A stretch of 64,000 nucleotides of DNA from Hypomesus transpacificus (taxonomy: Eukaryota > Chordata > Actinopteri > Osmeriformes > Osmeridae): positions 2,363,388 through 2,427,387 of the forward strand of contig NC_061076.1 in the NCBI RefSeq assembly GCF_021917145.1, written 5' to 3'. A program made the translations under genes and the position numbers. Numbering within the stretch: the first letter of the stretch is position 1; the number at the start of each line of letters is the position of its first letter. This document shows, piece by piece, positions 28,961-63,178 of this stretch. The notes below the pieces were generated by a model. That model searched no databases. It was not told the DNA's origin and worked only from the letters and a program-made list of their open reading frames with translations.

Positions 28961-30713
28961 TAAAGACAGACAGAGAAAGAGAGAGAAACAGAGGGAGAAA
29001 GACAAATGATGTAAAAGTGAAGAAGAGAGAAAAAAAGGTCAAAAGTGAGTATGCATGACGATGTTGCACTGATGAACACAAACATAAAAGAGACAGGAAC
29101 AACAAGAGAAAACGTGTTTTTTGGAAAGCATTGCCCTACCTTTTCCTGTCACTCAGAGGGTTTCCTCATGCTCGAGAACAATTTCAAATGTCCAGAAAAG
29201 TCCTAAACGATGCAACACTGTTGGTGTTAGTTGTAGCTGTAGAAGAGTGAGCTTAACAATGTAGGACTCCCCATCCTGTGTACAGGGCTGAGGTCATGTG
29301 ACAAGTAAGACAGTAGGGGATTGGAGGAGAGCGGTTGCCATTGGAGCTCAACATGGATGATCAGGTCCTAATCCAGTAACACTAGCTGACACCAGTGTAC
29401 CAACACACCGGGATAAACACGCTCTCTCCATTTATTTGTGAAAACACAACAGGGGTTGTCACACTAGTTGTTAGCAAAAGGCTTACATAACAATACATAA
29501 TGTCATGTAATATAATTCTAAAGGACATTTTTGTGCAGGCAACATAGCAGCACCAATTTGTTTGACGAGCCATCCAATCTCATCATCTAAAACCAAACAC
29601 AATCCCTAATCGACTTGGACTCCAGAGACACGAGGCTATTTCTCCCAAACCAAAGGTCTGTGATAGCCACATCAGGTACCTAAGGTATAAGGGAATGATT
29701 TGTTACGTCACACGATCTCACCTCCAATCAGGACCAGGGGCAGACGTCAAGATCCAGATTAGAGAGACAGCAAGGGTTTACAGCCGATTAGATCTGTGAT
29801 GGGATCCTGGAGTGCAAGCCCCCCGCTGGGCAAAGCTCAAGGGCAGATGAACTTAGGTAAACCCCTCCAAAAATTACTCCTTTCCTTTCTTATCTTGCGC
29901 TGAGTGATGATTGGGTGGAATTGACCGAAATGTTGGTGAGTTCAACATAAACCATAATGTATCCTGTTCCTTGCCCTGTCTAGGTGAGCATTACATCTAT
30001 CATAGCACACTGGTTGACACATATCACCTTGTTCACAGCCATACAAGCACTCTTGACAGCTTTTGACAGTTAGTCTCCAGTGGACTTGTCTGATCTATAC
30101 AACTCCTTATAAGCATACTGGTCTCCATTGGATTTGCTACCAGATGCTCTGCCATGTAATGAATGTGTTACTGTTGTTAAAAGACAGAGGAAAGCATAGG
30201 GCACACTGCAGATAACACGTCTCTGCAGCAGCTGCGACTCTGCCTCTGCTGCTGGCATGGTGTGATGCATTAACAGTTGATTGCTCTTTTCAGATGTCAA
30301 AGTTTGAACAGCCTGTGGCAAAAATATCAGCCAGATCACACAGTGCGATGAATGGGTCACATCCAGTATTAAATGATGATGCGAAATAAATTCATTACAC
30401 GGAGCAGTCCTAGTTGGCGTACAACTTCCCAAAAACAATAAACTGTCATTGGCCCCTCTTAAAACTATGAAGTAATGTCCAGTTCATGAGTAAAGGTTAC
30501 TAATACGGTGTCATAAAATATGTTCCGTCAAATATGATATTTCTAGGGCAACTCAGTTTAAAACAAACTATTAAAACGATACATGTGGACAATTAATCTT
30601 TTGGAAAGTTGTGCAGAAAGTGTTCAATTTCAGCATTGTCAATCAAAACTCAGTAAAACACAACAGACTACAATTTACAACAAATAAACATTCTCACGGT
30701 AAAGTCAACTTAC

Positions 30714-30766
30714 ATGTCGTCGGGTAGTAAAGGCACCGGCAGGCTGTACTGGACATCAGTGCGCCG
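30714..30766 (-). other. Candidate svil 5' exon (untranslated or N-terminal)
   Basis: A 53-nt segment on the minus strand bounded by an acceptor-like ctctctgttgcag and a strong donor (GACAT|GTAAGT). It has an open frame (RRTDVQYSLPVPLLPDD) whose phase would join to a possible acceptor at about 27087 upstream of the svil ATG, avoiding the TGA. The sequence could instead be a non-coding leader or a chance exon. No homology is recognised. Confidence 0.3.
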
Positions 30767-32731
30767 CTGCAACAGAGAGCGTGAACGCCCATGTAGGGAA
30801 AGCGCTTGTTCCCGTTAAAAATATACCCCCTCCCTCTCCCCTACATTCCAAATACGGGGGCCAAATCTAGGAGTGAGCGAAAGCATAACGGGTCAGCAAT
30901 CCGCAAACTTTCAAAGAAAAGGTTTATTGACAGCCAATAAACCAAAAAGGTTGATGACATATGGTCCACCTGCTCATGATTCACAGGTATATACAATGTT
31001 TTACTGTCACAAGGCGACCATACATCTCGTATGGGTTCGACTGAATATGATTTATTGAATACAAATGCACATGCTAGTCATTCGAGCAAAATAGCCTATC
31101 GCAACGCATAATCTCCTTGATAACGCAGGTGTGGTAATTCAGAGTCAAGCTTCAATATCACAACACTGCCTCCCTCTGTTCAGCTACTGCAGGCAGTTTG
31201 AAATGAAGTGGGGTGCCTTTGAAGGCACGGTACTATTTCAGTTCAATGAACTGGGTACACATTAAGGATCAAAATATATCAAAAGGGCAAACACAGAATA
31301 GTCAGAGGTCCTTGTACAAATTAGGCAACGAGTCAGAAGGGAAGATGCAACGCTAGCTGTCCTACATCTGACAAGGCCAAAGATAAAGCTTTTAAAATAA
31401 CACCAGGCCATAGCTCACTCAAAATACCACCTCATACTACCATAGAGAAAGCCAACCATCCCATGATATAACAAGGAGTTCTTTAGAACATCAATTCATG
31501 CTAGAATACTTGTCATCAGGTTTTACAAACTTGTGGAGTGCATGCACGCTGTCATAGCAACAAACAAAAAATGGGACACCGAATTGTAAGATATTCTGAA
31601 ATTCATGTTCTTTAATTTTACTCAAGCTAATATTATAATTTGCATTGGAAAAATAAAGGGTATGACATTCAAAACAAAAATATTAATGCAAATTTGAAGT
31701 CTTAGATTTTCTGGACCCTATCAGAAAGTGCACTGACCAAACATATCGCTCGAGGATGCAGGTAATGGTACACTGTATGCTTAGTTGTAAGTTGGAGTCA
31801 AGTAAAACATTTTATATTTTCGGCCATCGTCTCCAAACAGTTTGTCTTGAGACTAGAATTTTAAATAGTCTCCTGTCCGTTACTTGTTGATGAAACCGTT
31901 GTGTTACACTGCAAGATCCTTACAATCTTTTGTTTAGAATTGTATTAGAAATATTTATTTTATTTTATTAATTTAGAAAAGAGATCAAGAAACATACATT
32001 GAATGCCGATAACAGGGTCAGGGTGAAAAATCAAACAATGCCAATAACTGTAAACAGGTGCTACTCAAATCTGTAAAAAAAAAAAAGAAAAGGTCAACCT
32101 TTTTTACCTGGTTTTTACAAATAACATTTACATAAACTACAACTATTTTAAACAATAACAACAACAACAAAAATCTAAAATGTGTAGGGCACCTCATAAC
32201 AAAAACACACCTTTCAAGTGAATATATACACAAACCTAGGAATGACAACCACCAGTCACTGACCCATAAAACCACTTACAATATCATACACTGGACGCAC
32301 AAGAGAACAACAGATGGTGAAACAGAACAGAAGCTAAATAATATGACCTACTGTATGTGCACAGAGAAGTGTCAATGACTTGCAGTAGCTTGAGAATTGA
32401 ATTAGTACAAGCAGCAATAGGTTTATCCCTAAAAAATTACTAAATTAAAGCACACATGAACAAATCAATGAACGATGCACTTTTGACGCCAAGTTTACAA
32501 GCACAATGTGTGGATTTGTTAGATCTAATTCATCTTCAGATAAGGCACAACATATAGGAACAAGAAACTAATTTACTGCACAGAAAATATGTTTTGGAAT
32601 GACGCACTTGCCAGCTGACTGTCAACACTCAAACTATCATGCCATAAGAACCTTTTAGACTTTTTTCATACTCACTGTTTAAGATTTAGACATCCATGAT
32701 GTTGAACACGTTTTTTTTAACCTTAATATTG
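30767..32731. other. Intergenic region between svil 5' side and cdk 3' end
   Basis: AT-rich, with no coding exon supported on either strand. A pyrimidine-rich stretch (taccccctccctctccccta) near 30823-30845 could belong to a promoter for svil. A T-to-A-rich area at 31900-32200 looks like ordinary intergenic or alternative 3' UTR DNA. Confidence 0.4.
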
Positions 32732-32737
32732 TTTATT
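32732..32737 (-). terminator. Probable cdk polyadenylation signal
   Basis: TTTATT on the plus strand, reading AATAAA on the minus strand, 116 nt after the cdk stop codon. Confidence 0.5.
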
Positions 32738-32852
32738 AAAAAATACCTTGACCCAGCTGGGTTAGATCTTGTGGCACAAGAGTTTTCAGTGACACGTAAG
32801 GGATGAGCACTTATTTTCTCCTCCCCGCGTCCTCCAGTGTTCTGGAACACGC

Positions 32853-34730
<1,878 letters not shown>

Positions 34731-35976
34731 AACTAGCTGAATTTGCTTATGAATTGAGCTAGTTTGAGAGTTTCCTTTGTCAATATGGATCTTGAACTCT
34801 CGTCAGTTCAACAGTTGACAGACCCTTCAGATAATGGTTCTAATAGTAGCTAGCTAGGCCTTTGCAGACAGGATCTCGATTAAGACAGGATGGCGTTAAA
34901 GTCAACACAGAAAATAGTTATCGTACGCTTTTCATGACACTAAAATTGTTTTAACCAGTTGGATATTAGGGCTCACTAATTAAGTTCAGAGGGCATGTAA
35001 TAATTAAAAGAATACACGCCTTGTCCCCAACCTAGTCAGATCCCTCCGAAATTACATCGCATCATCGCTGCATGCATGCACCATCGATGTATAACGCGTG
35101 ATGTCCTCGTGTTCGATGTGTACCTTATAAAAAAATATCCGGGCACAATGATGTCATCAAAGTGTCCTATCAAATTAGAGAAAACATCAGTCTTAAAAAT
35201 AACATTTTATGCATTTATTTAACATGTTATGAATTATTTTTCATCAAATAATCTGTACCCACTCAGCCTTATTGAATATACAAATACATGTTATATAAAA
35301 AAGCATTTAGAGGATTCGCATTATGTTTTATTGACACATACGAACACAGTGCTTTATTCTTGCACATTAACCAGTTCCCCTGGTTCTCCTTCCCACACAA
35401 GCATGATCCCATTTCTGTAAAGGCACGTCAGTGGAGTAGAAAATGACTGCAGTCCGTTTGAAAATATACCACTAAAGAATTAGTCGTAGTCAGTCGTAAC
35501 AACAATTGACACCTGTCCTATCATCAAAAGTGCATTTGAATTCTGAAAGATACCACCAATAGACAACTTACTTATTTGACAGTAGACTATAAAAACGGAC
35601 AAACTGTAAATCTGTACGTTACATTTAGAATGCAAACATGTTCTGAGGCTTTCATTTAGCAAAGTATTTTCAACCAAAGTTTGTATTCTGCTAGTAATTC
35701 AATTTGATGTGAAAAGTCCCATTGCAATTGTAACATATTGTGATGTTATGCTACTGCTACAAATATTACAGGTAAAGATGAGTGAAATAAAATAACTGAT
35801 TTGATGGCTTGTTATATTGCAAATGTATCTTAAAGTGAATGTGCTGGTTAGTTACACCCAGATTAAATACATGTCATTCCGATCACGCAGCGTCCTCCAC
35901 CTTCTTACTCCACCCTCATTCCTCTTCACATTCATTGTTTCATGCTGATTTTCTGAGGCTACTGACGCCACTGGTT
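34731..35976. other. Intergenic region: cdk promoter side and retsat 3' UTR
   Basis: No coding exon. The first few hundred bases upstream of the cdk ATG (34731-35100) should contain its promoter; no TATA box at a convincing place was identified. The part below 35976 is AT-rich and fits a retsat 3' UTR of about 600 nt. Confidence 0.4.
35353..35358 (-). terminator. retsat: Possible retsat polyadenylation signal
   Basis: TTTATT on the plus strand (AATAAA in sense) about 620 nt after the retsat stop. A second copy lies 26 nt further at 35327-35332. Either could be used. Confidence 0.4.
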
Positions 35977-38900
35977 TTACTGCTCTTTCTTCATGTTGTC
36001 GACATTTTTGATCTTCTTGGCCAGGGCGATGGCGTCGAGGTGCAGGTTACGTTTGAGAATGACAGAACCACAGGTGAGCGCTCCAGCCAGGGCGCCAGCA
36101 AAGCCGCACACAAACACATCTTGTCCTGCGAATCAGACGCACACAGACAACTCAGATCCACAGCCATACCGCAAGTCAGACTCGAACTCTATCTAAATGA
36201 AGAGTGGAGCTATAAAAACGGTACGTCGAAAAGTCAAACACATTTTCAACAGAATCCCGAGACAGCGACTCACCTGTCAGGTAGAGATTCTTCAGTGGAG
36301 TCTGGGGTCTCACGGTGGCGTTGAGCTCGGCGCTGAAGCGGGCGGTGCCGTGATCGGCTCCGTAGATCTCACCGCGAGGGGCTCCTATGTAGTGCTGGTT
36401 TGTGATGGGGGTCCCAGCATCCACATACTCAATCTACCAGTTTTCAGATAAATGGAATAGAAGCGTCAAGACAGATTTTAGCCAGGTAACACAGTTCAGT
36501 TACTAGTAAAGCTACATAAAAAAAGTACAGACTGAACCTGATGCATCAAGGCTTTTTACTACCTTGTCCCTGTTGATCTTTGGGAAGACGCCCATCACCA
36601 CTTCCAGGATGGAGTCGATGAAAGCCTGCTTCACCTCCTTGTAATCACCCCCTCGATTAGTCACCTTGTCATCTTTCCACTCCTCAAACCACTCATAGTT
36701 GGCAAAGCTCACTAGGCTTAGAGTGGACTTGCCTAACCAAAGACAGAAGCATTGGAGAGCGAGGTTGACGAGGATAGGTTCCCGGGAATAAACATCGAAC
36801 TAGCACAAAAAGGACATTTAGTCTTTTAGTTTTTTGTCATTGAGCAGACACTCTTATCCAGAGCGACTTACAGTAGGTACAGGGAAGTGCCTTGCCCAAA
36901 GACAAACCGTCATTATGCACAGCCGGGAATCGAACCGGCAACCTTCTGAGTAATAGCAAGATTCCCTAACCGCTCAGCCATCTGACTCCTTAGGACACAC
37001 GTACCTGGTGACCTTGAATCCCACGTAGGGTCTTTAGCAGACGGAGAGGCCACAAAGAGGAGAGGTACACTTTGAGCTGACTCCTCTCTCTTTCCCTTGA
37101 AGTACGAGTCGACCCTGTAAACAGGGAGGGGTTAGTATCCTTATGTTTTAGCACAGCTATATGCTCTCTCTCTTCCAAGTCCCCTAGACACTTGTACTGA
37201 CCTGATATATGTATACAGAAAAGTGAAAGTTCAACCAAACGACTAATGACAAAAATAACATACAGTTCATCAACGTTGTTCTCTGTGAAGATCCAGTAGT
37301 TGTCTGCTTTCAGACCCAGCTCTTCCTTGGTTCCATCCAATCCCAAGAAGATACTCAGACCTCCCTCTCCATTCTTCATCATACTAAGCTGCTTCTGGAT
37401 AGCTGCAGAAATCACATAACCAACTATCATCTTACAAAATAGTAATTTGCTTCTCGCGGGCTTTCTTCTTTACCCATATTGGACTCAGGCAATAGAAAGC
37501 CTGAGTGAAATGGACCGCATTCTGTTTCCTTGCATACCCGGGTTAGCTTGAAGCTCTTTGGGCAGCAGCTTCTGGTAGGTGTTGAAGATACCAGCGTTTG
37601 AGATGACCATAGGGGCATGTACATGCACCTCCTCTTTGCCCTTCATCACACTTACACCTACAACCCAAGGAAAAGCATTGGGAACTGCTCTCTAGAAACA
37701 GAACGATCGTCACACTCAAAACATAGCAGGTTTATGAATAAGCTTTAAAAAAAAAAAAAAAAAAAGCTGATATTTACCACAAGCTTCATTTGCGTCGTTG
37801 AACAGAATGCGGTTGACCGGAGCACGGACTAAAACGGCTCCCCCTGCTTTCTCAATGATGGGGATCATGTGGTAGCCCAACTCACTGGCGCCTCCTATTG
37901 GGTACCAGGCCCCATGGAGGTAGTGGCAGACAAGCAGGCTGTGCATCGAAAAACTGGCATCTTTGGGCATGTTACCTGGCAACACACAGAATATAGAAAT
38001 TCAAGACCAAAACTTGCAACACCTCTATATTACTATAATACTCTATAGTACCAGAACATTTACATGCAGTTCAAACCAAAACTGCAACATTAATGACTTC
38101 TATCCACACAGCAAAAATGGTGGTGACCGGTGGTGTTTCTTAAGCGCACACTGTACATATCAACCTACCGTATGTGCCGAAGAGGTAGCAAAAAACGGCT
38201 CTGAGATCCTCGTTTTCAGTCAGTTCATTGACCACCTTTGTTAGACTGCGTGACGCCATTTTAAAGAAGAAAGACAGACGATTGGCTAAGCCTGTGTACA
38301 CCAAGAAATTAGCCAATGGGAGAGGTATGATCTTCAACAAAGGCATGAGCCAAACACTGCGCCCTGCTTTCTGTGAACAGAAGACACAGACAGGTGTGAA
38401 AGTCAGACATGACACAAAAAAAGCGAAGAGATAATTAGTATTTTTTTAGGACCCAATCTTTCTACAGGTATCAACAATCAGATTAATTCAGTACCTGTAG
38501 GCTATGTCTAATTCTATTCATATGTTACGGAAACCTGATTCATGATGGTTTATTGCAAACTGCTGAGATAAAGTGTAATGTCTCCTTGATCTGATAAACT
38601 TGTTGGACATTAATGTCCACCCTTCCAGAAAGATTGCACATTCAGTCTTGAGACATCAAACATTAGGACACTGCTTCCTACTGGGATAATGGTGACACAA
38701 CCGCATCGGACCACAGACTGTGACCTTCATGCCAAAGTACAGATAGATATGAAGGAAGTAAAGATTTTTTTAGCAGACATGAGTCACTATCAGTATTCCC
38801 ACTGCCAATAAAGCTCATGGTCCTGTTTGAAGCCTCAGTAATGATTAGGTTCACTGAGAAAATCAGAAGACTCTCTCCAGCTAAACTAATCTGATCATGA

Positions 38901-39888
38901 TGTAACAACACACCTTGACTAGTCTCATGTACTCATCGATGGCCTTCTCTTCCCCTGGAAAGCACTTCTTTAGCTCTTGAGGGAAGCGGTCCCTGCCACT
39001 GTAGATAGGGTAGACGCGCCTATTGTCAGCTGGGCCGATTACCACCTGGTCAAAGGGGTTCTCCAGGGGCTCCCATTGCAGCTGGCCATTGGTCAGCTGG
39101 TCCAGCATGCAGCGGAAAGGCTTATGCTCCAACAGGTCACCAATATAGTGGATACCTGTGTGGGGAAGACAGCGATAGTGTTAGCATTGTCAGAGCTAGG
39201 ACAGTGACAGGACTAGATGAAAGGCTTATACAGCCTAAAGACAGCCATTCTGGTAACCTTAAGAATAATATCTGATACTGTACTGTAACATCCCAGAGAG
39301 TGTTAATAACTGTTTCTTCACAATCAGTCATCTTCTGATTCTTAAGATCTGTTGTAAATCGCAGGGCAGGTGCCATCGTGTCTTACCGACGTCAAACTCG
39401 AAGCCTTTCTCTGTGAACGTGTGACAGCATCCCCCAGCCCTGTCATGCTGTTCCAGGACCAGGACTCTCTTCCCAACTTTAGCGAGCATCACTGCCAGCC
39501 CAAGACCACCTATTCCACTGCCAATGACGATGGCATCTAGGTTCTCTGGTACTTTGCTGGTTAAGAAACCTGAAAAATAGGAAATAATTCAATAGGCAAT
39601 ATTATTCAGATTGTAAATCAATCTTCACCCGAAATAAATACTTAGGGTGCAACAGGTAAAATACGGCTCTATATAAAACATTTGATCCTATCCAAATGTT
39701 TGAATTGGTTTAAATACTGTCACTTTACCTTGTTTAAGAACTTTATTTTTCTCCTTCTTGTCAGTGACCAGTGGTTTCAGCGGTTCACGCGTATCGATAT
39801 CGAAAGGATTCGGTCCTGAATTTCCAAATACATATTTTAAAAGGAATGCAACAAGACTTGCACAAAATACAGCTACGGCGATCCACAT
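35977..39888 (-). CDS. retsat: All-trans-retinol 13,14-reductase (retinol saturase)
   Basis: Eleven exons: 39729-39888, 39387-39569, 38914-39155, 38169-38370, 37778-37975, 37538-37657, 37264-37402, 37005-37114, 36563-36732, 36274-36433, 35977-36125. They join in phase to exactly 610 aa, the length of human RETSAT. The N-terminus ([17 protein letters not shown]) is a hydrophobic signal-anchor for the ER. A dinucleotide-binding GSGIGG motif lies at residues 70-75 ([19 protein letters not shown]), followed by an FAD-contacting [17 protein letters not shown]. The carotenoid-isomerase/desaturase-like body follows, including [17 protein letters not shown] and [19 protein letters not shown]. Near the C-terminus are [20 protein letters not shown], the conserved FAD-domain signature, and a lysine-rich tail. 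The enzyme saturates the 13-14 double bond of all-trans-retinol to 13,14-dihydroretinol and influences lipid and redox balance. All splice sites are GT-AG. No disruption was seen. Confidence 0.97.
36812..36991 (-). mobile_element. tRNA-derived SINE, internally shortened, in retsat intron
   Basis: Same family as the copy at 13903 and in sense with the host gene. It has an A-box (TGGCTGAGCGGTTAGG), an intact B-box (GGTTCGATTCC) and a diverged tail (gtctgctcaatgacaaaaaa). It lacks about 20 bp of the body seen in the other copies. It lies between retsat exons 8 and 9. Confidence 0.8.
37747..37765. repeat. Poly-A/T run in retsat intron 5
   Basis: 19 consecutive A on the plus strand (T in sense), starting 12 nt downstream of the exon 5 donor. 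Probably length-variable. Confidence 0.85.
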
Positions 39889-41897
39889 TGTGCATGAGGT
39901 CGTGCACTGACTAAACTATGCCAAAGTGTAATCACTTCCTCGTTGTACTGTACTAGGAAGGACTTGGTCAACCTACATGGCAGTTGAACTCCATCCATGC
40001 TTGACTGACAACAAACTCAGCCAATTGCAGAGATATCGTTCGTCCCACGTCAGGCAAATTCATCCAAAGTCAGCTGATAAACACGCCCACTTCAAGACCA
40101 GGGGAAAACGCCCACCTACAATCGCACGTACCAACACAGCCATTATTTTCGCTCCAGCGGTCAAAGCAACGGTCAAATATGAGAAAATTGTTCACCGCAG
40201 AACGTTGGGTAGCCCCATTCAAGTGAATGGAGCATTCTACAGCGTTAAGAAGAGCCGTGTAATAATATAAATAAAATACGTGAACTCGCAACTTTTATCC
40301 GGGATATAGGCTCTACTCGAAACCACTGCAACTACTAATACTAATATTTCGGAGCAACTCCCTTAAAAACAGAGGCATGCTACAGCAAAAGCATTGTGTC
40401 ACTGTGAAAACAGGAGTTATCATTGTTTCCATTGTAGTGCTTCTTGGTCCACAATAAGCCTTGTTTCTGAACAAGAAAGACACCATTATCTACATATAGA
40501 TAATGAAACTTGGAAAGCAGAGACCACATCATGTTTTCTTAGAACAATGACTATTTAAACCCATATTCCCATTGTGACTCAAAACACTAGCTAAATATTG
40601 AACCTAACACCGTGTCCTAACTGGATGCGATGCGACAGTCGGACGCTGGCATCCAGTTAGAATGTTATGACACATCTTTGGGTTAAACAACCTAATTCGA
40701 TACAAGCAGTAAATATAATTATAAGAAACCTATCATGTCGAAAAGCATTACAAAAATCATGCCAAAAACTTCATGGCAACTTCTATATTTTATTTTGCAC
40801 AAAATCACCTGCATGTTCACATTTTCTTGCATCATAAAACAATGATACCCGTTTTCCACATCAGTTTGCAAGTCCAACTAACACTCAACTTTAAGAGACA
40901 CTTAATCTGGTCCCCTCCCCCACATTCGAAATCTAGTAGGTTTTATTTTGTTTCTCCTGTTCTTCACTCAAGATATTCCCATTCCTATCCAGTTTATAAA
41001 CTGTTTCTATTCACAGCAAACCCCGATTTGCTCTCTGCCATGTATAAAATATAATAAAAACAGTCAAAACCTGTTATTGTTTTATTTTCTTCAGAACAGG
41101 GGTTTTCTGTAAGTGTAACAAGCCGGATAGTGAGTCACAAAGTTAGTACAGATGAGGAAAAAGCATTCAAAAACATGAAAGCCAACTCTTTTAGTTCAGT
41201 CAGTCAGGGGTGCTGAATCGACACCAGAAAACCTATTCACGTAGAAAAAGAAGGGATTGATGGCAAATCTGCAGGTTCAAGCTTTAACTGAAAGAGGAAA
41301 CCGATTCAAAACAGAAGCCCTTGTCTCAAATCCTCTTTTGGATATCATCTTACACCTTCTGTATTTTACCCGTTGCTTTTGAAATCTTTTTTGATTGTTT
41401 TTATTTTTCTTTAAAATTTGATGACAGGTTATTACTGCAAAAGCCGTTTCCATTGGGAGTGGAAAAAGAAAAAATGTTAGATTCAGAAGAGTATTAGCAT
41501 TACTTTGCTGTATTTACATTTATGTTTTGTGGGTACACAAATGTGTAGGTGGTAAATAGTAACTGTTCTGGTCTGTGTATTTGTGTGTTTGCACCTGGTA
41601 CAATCATGACAGCCTTTCAATGTTGTACAGCTGTCTGAGATGGTAACTACAATGGCTTAAGGTCCATGGGATGGGAGGGAGAGAGAGTGTGGGGGAGGAT
41701 CGTCTCCCCCCCACCTCCCTGCCTGCCTGGCAGCAGTAGTGCAGGTCAAAGTTCAAAAGGTCATAAAGTAAAAATGGGCGGTGGGGTTCCCCTCCTGGAA
41801 CAGGAGGGGCCATCAGGCCGTCGGTCGGGTGTTCAGTGCATTGGTGTGGTGTCCTGGCCTAACTGGGACACTGTGCACTGAGAGGCAGACGGGGATG
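39889..41897. other. Intergenic: retsat promoter side and nmt1 3' UTR
   Basis: No exon supported. The retsat promoter should lie just above 39888. Two TTTATT motifs (AATAAA in sense) at about 41400-41405 and 41081-41086 are candidate nmt1 polyadenylation signals, giving 3' UTRs of about 500 or 815 nt. The stretch 41650-41880 is GC-richer and would be the proximal nmt1 3' UTR. Confidence 0.4.
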
Positions 41898-47321
<5,424 letters not shown>

Positions 47322-48944
47322 CTTCATCTAGGAAGTGAGGAACTACCGCGTGCACTCAACGCCTCAAAACACCCCCCGATACTATTGGCCAACTGTCGTG
47401 GTGCTCCTTGGGTCCTGTAGTCATCCCAAAAAACTAACGCCTCTGACAAGTCAGTGTCTACGTGCTTGAGTCAAGAAGAATGTGCATTCTACGTTTTGGT
47501 AGATCTAGTCTTGTCTGTGTCATAATTTCCTGACCCAATCGTCCATTACTTCTCTTCACAAAATCACAAACCTGATCTACCTATTATTAAACTATGCTAC
47601 CAATCACTGACCTAAACTACAAAGCCTGAAAATATTGGTTCATGTTTATCTAGGAATAATGAGCACGAGCTCATTCTATACTTTATTTTTAAACTAATAA
47701 CTAGAGCACGCTATATTTATTGGTAAAAATTCGCTCTTTGATCTGACCAACACACAAATTGTAAAACAATGTATAATAATAACATTAAACAACAGGGTTT
47801 AGAACATTCATTTTTATTAAAAACATGAACAAGCTTGCCTCTCATTTTCGTTAACATCTTCTGTCGATACACACCAGTTACACATAAGTCATGGGAAAAT
47901 AAATACTGTATTGGCACGTTATTGCTATACAACAAAACAGTAAAATACCATCTATTGATGGAGAGGACTTAACTCAGTGGTGTTAGGGCTAAGAAGCGCT
48001 TGGTTGGATTTGACATTGACCTAGATTTCCAATGCTTACCGAGCATTCTGTAGGTTCAATACCTACAGAATGTGGGTGAAAGAGGACAAAATGGTCAGCA
48101 GGCAATATACACGAGAGTAGCAACAAACAAGCAGCTTTTTCAAGTTAAAATGGTTAGCTTACCTAGATTACAATAAAAAGCAAGGGAAAACAATTTTATA
48201 AAAATGACCTTGGGTTAGGGTTCATCATAAAATTAAAAAAATAGAAAAGGATGCTCACACATTGATGATTTAATACACTACCTCTAAGACTTTCCAACTA
48301 ATGTAACACTTGGTCTAACATGCAAAACTGGACTTCGGCTACATTGCAGTACATTACTACATTATTACATGTATTTATTTAGAAATAGATGAGACCCTAT
48401 TGAAAGTTTTAAACAAAAATGGTGTTTGTTGTATTCAATACAATGGTAACAGTTTAGTTATAAATCACAAGTTCTATGTCAGTTCAGATTATTATCAACA
48501 CCAATCTCGCTATCATTACATATCATAAACATAGATTACTCAATCATGACTCTTGACTAAACATGACACTTCTTAACTAGAGAACTGTAAGAGCTTTCAG
48601 TAATAATAAATTAAAAGGTACATCAATTATATTAAAAGGTATCAATAGTTGTAAAAAGTCAAATGTCTTCACTTAATAAAAGAAATACTTTAGTCAGTCA
48701 TATTTAGCAACTGATATAGCACTGACATCAAGCAACAGAATACTCCCACAATGAGACACACATTTCCTAAACATTTCTCGAAGGAGGAGTGGCCATTTTG
48801 TGAATCAGGAGTGGCTTGTGATTGAGTGCATTACGTAAGTACTGGGCTACAAGTGGCAGCAGGCCCCTGTCACCTGTGAAGGATTGTCATCTTCTTTAGA
48901 ACCAGTTGGCTGTGAACCAAAACCCTAATTCAGGTGAAGCACAC
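47322..48944. other. Intergenic: nmt1 promoter side and plcd3 3' UTR
   Basis: No coding exon. The stretch just above the nmt1 ATG (47322-47460) should be the 5' UTR and core promoter; it has no clear TATA box. The AT-rich remainder fits a long plcd3 3' UTR, with AATAAA (sense) candidates at 48374-48379, 47813-47818 and 47682-47687. Confidence 0.4.
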
Positions 48945-62896
<13,952 letters not shown>

Positions 62897-63102
62897 GACG
62901 CCACTGCGAGATGTCCAGTACAGATCCCTGAGGTCTTGGTTGATTTGAGGCTGTCAGGTTCTACTCGGTGAAAAGCAAGTGTGGGTTGAAAAGCGTGCTT
63001 GAAAAGTGTGCTTTTCAATTCGTAACAACTCTTCAGGAGCTCTGGGGCGCCTCCCAAGAGAGAGCGAGGGAATGGATGAGAGAGAGACAGAGAGAGAGAG
63101 AC

Positions 63103-63178
<76 letters not shown>

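Noticed and set aside
28689..29105. Cys/Val and His/Thr repeat frames
   Set aside because: (TG)n dinucleotide repeat.
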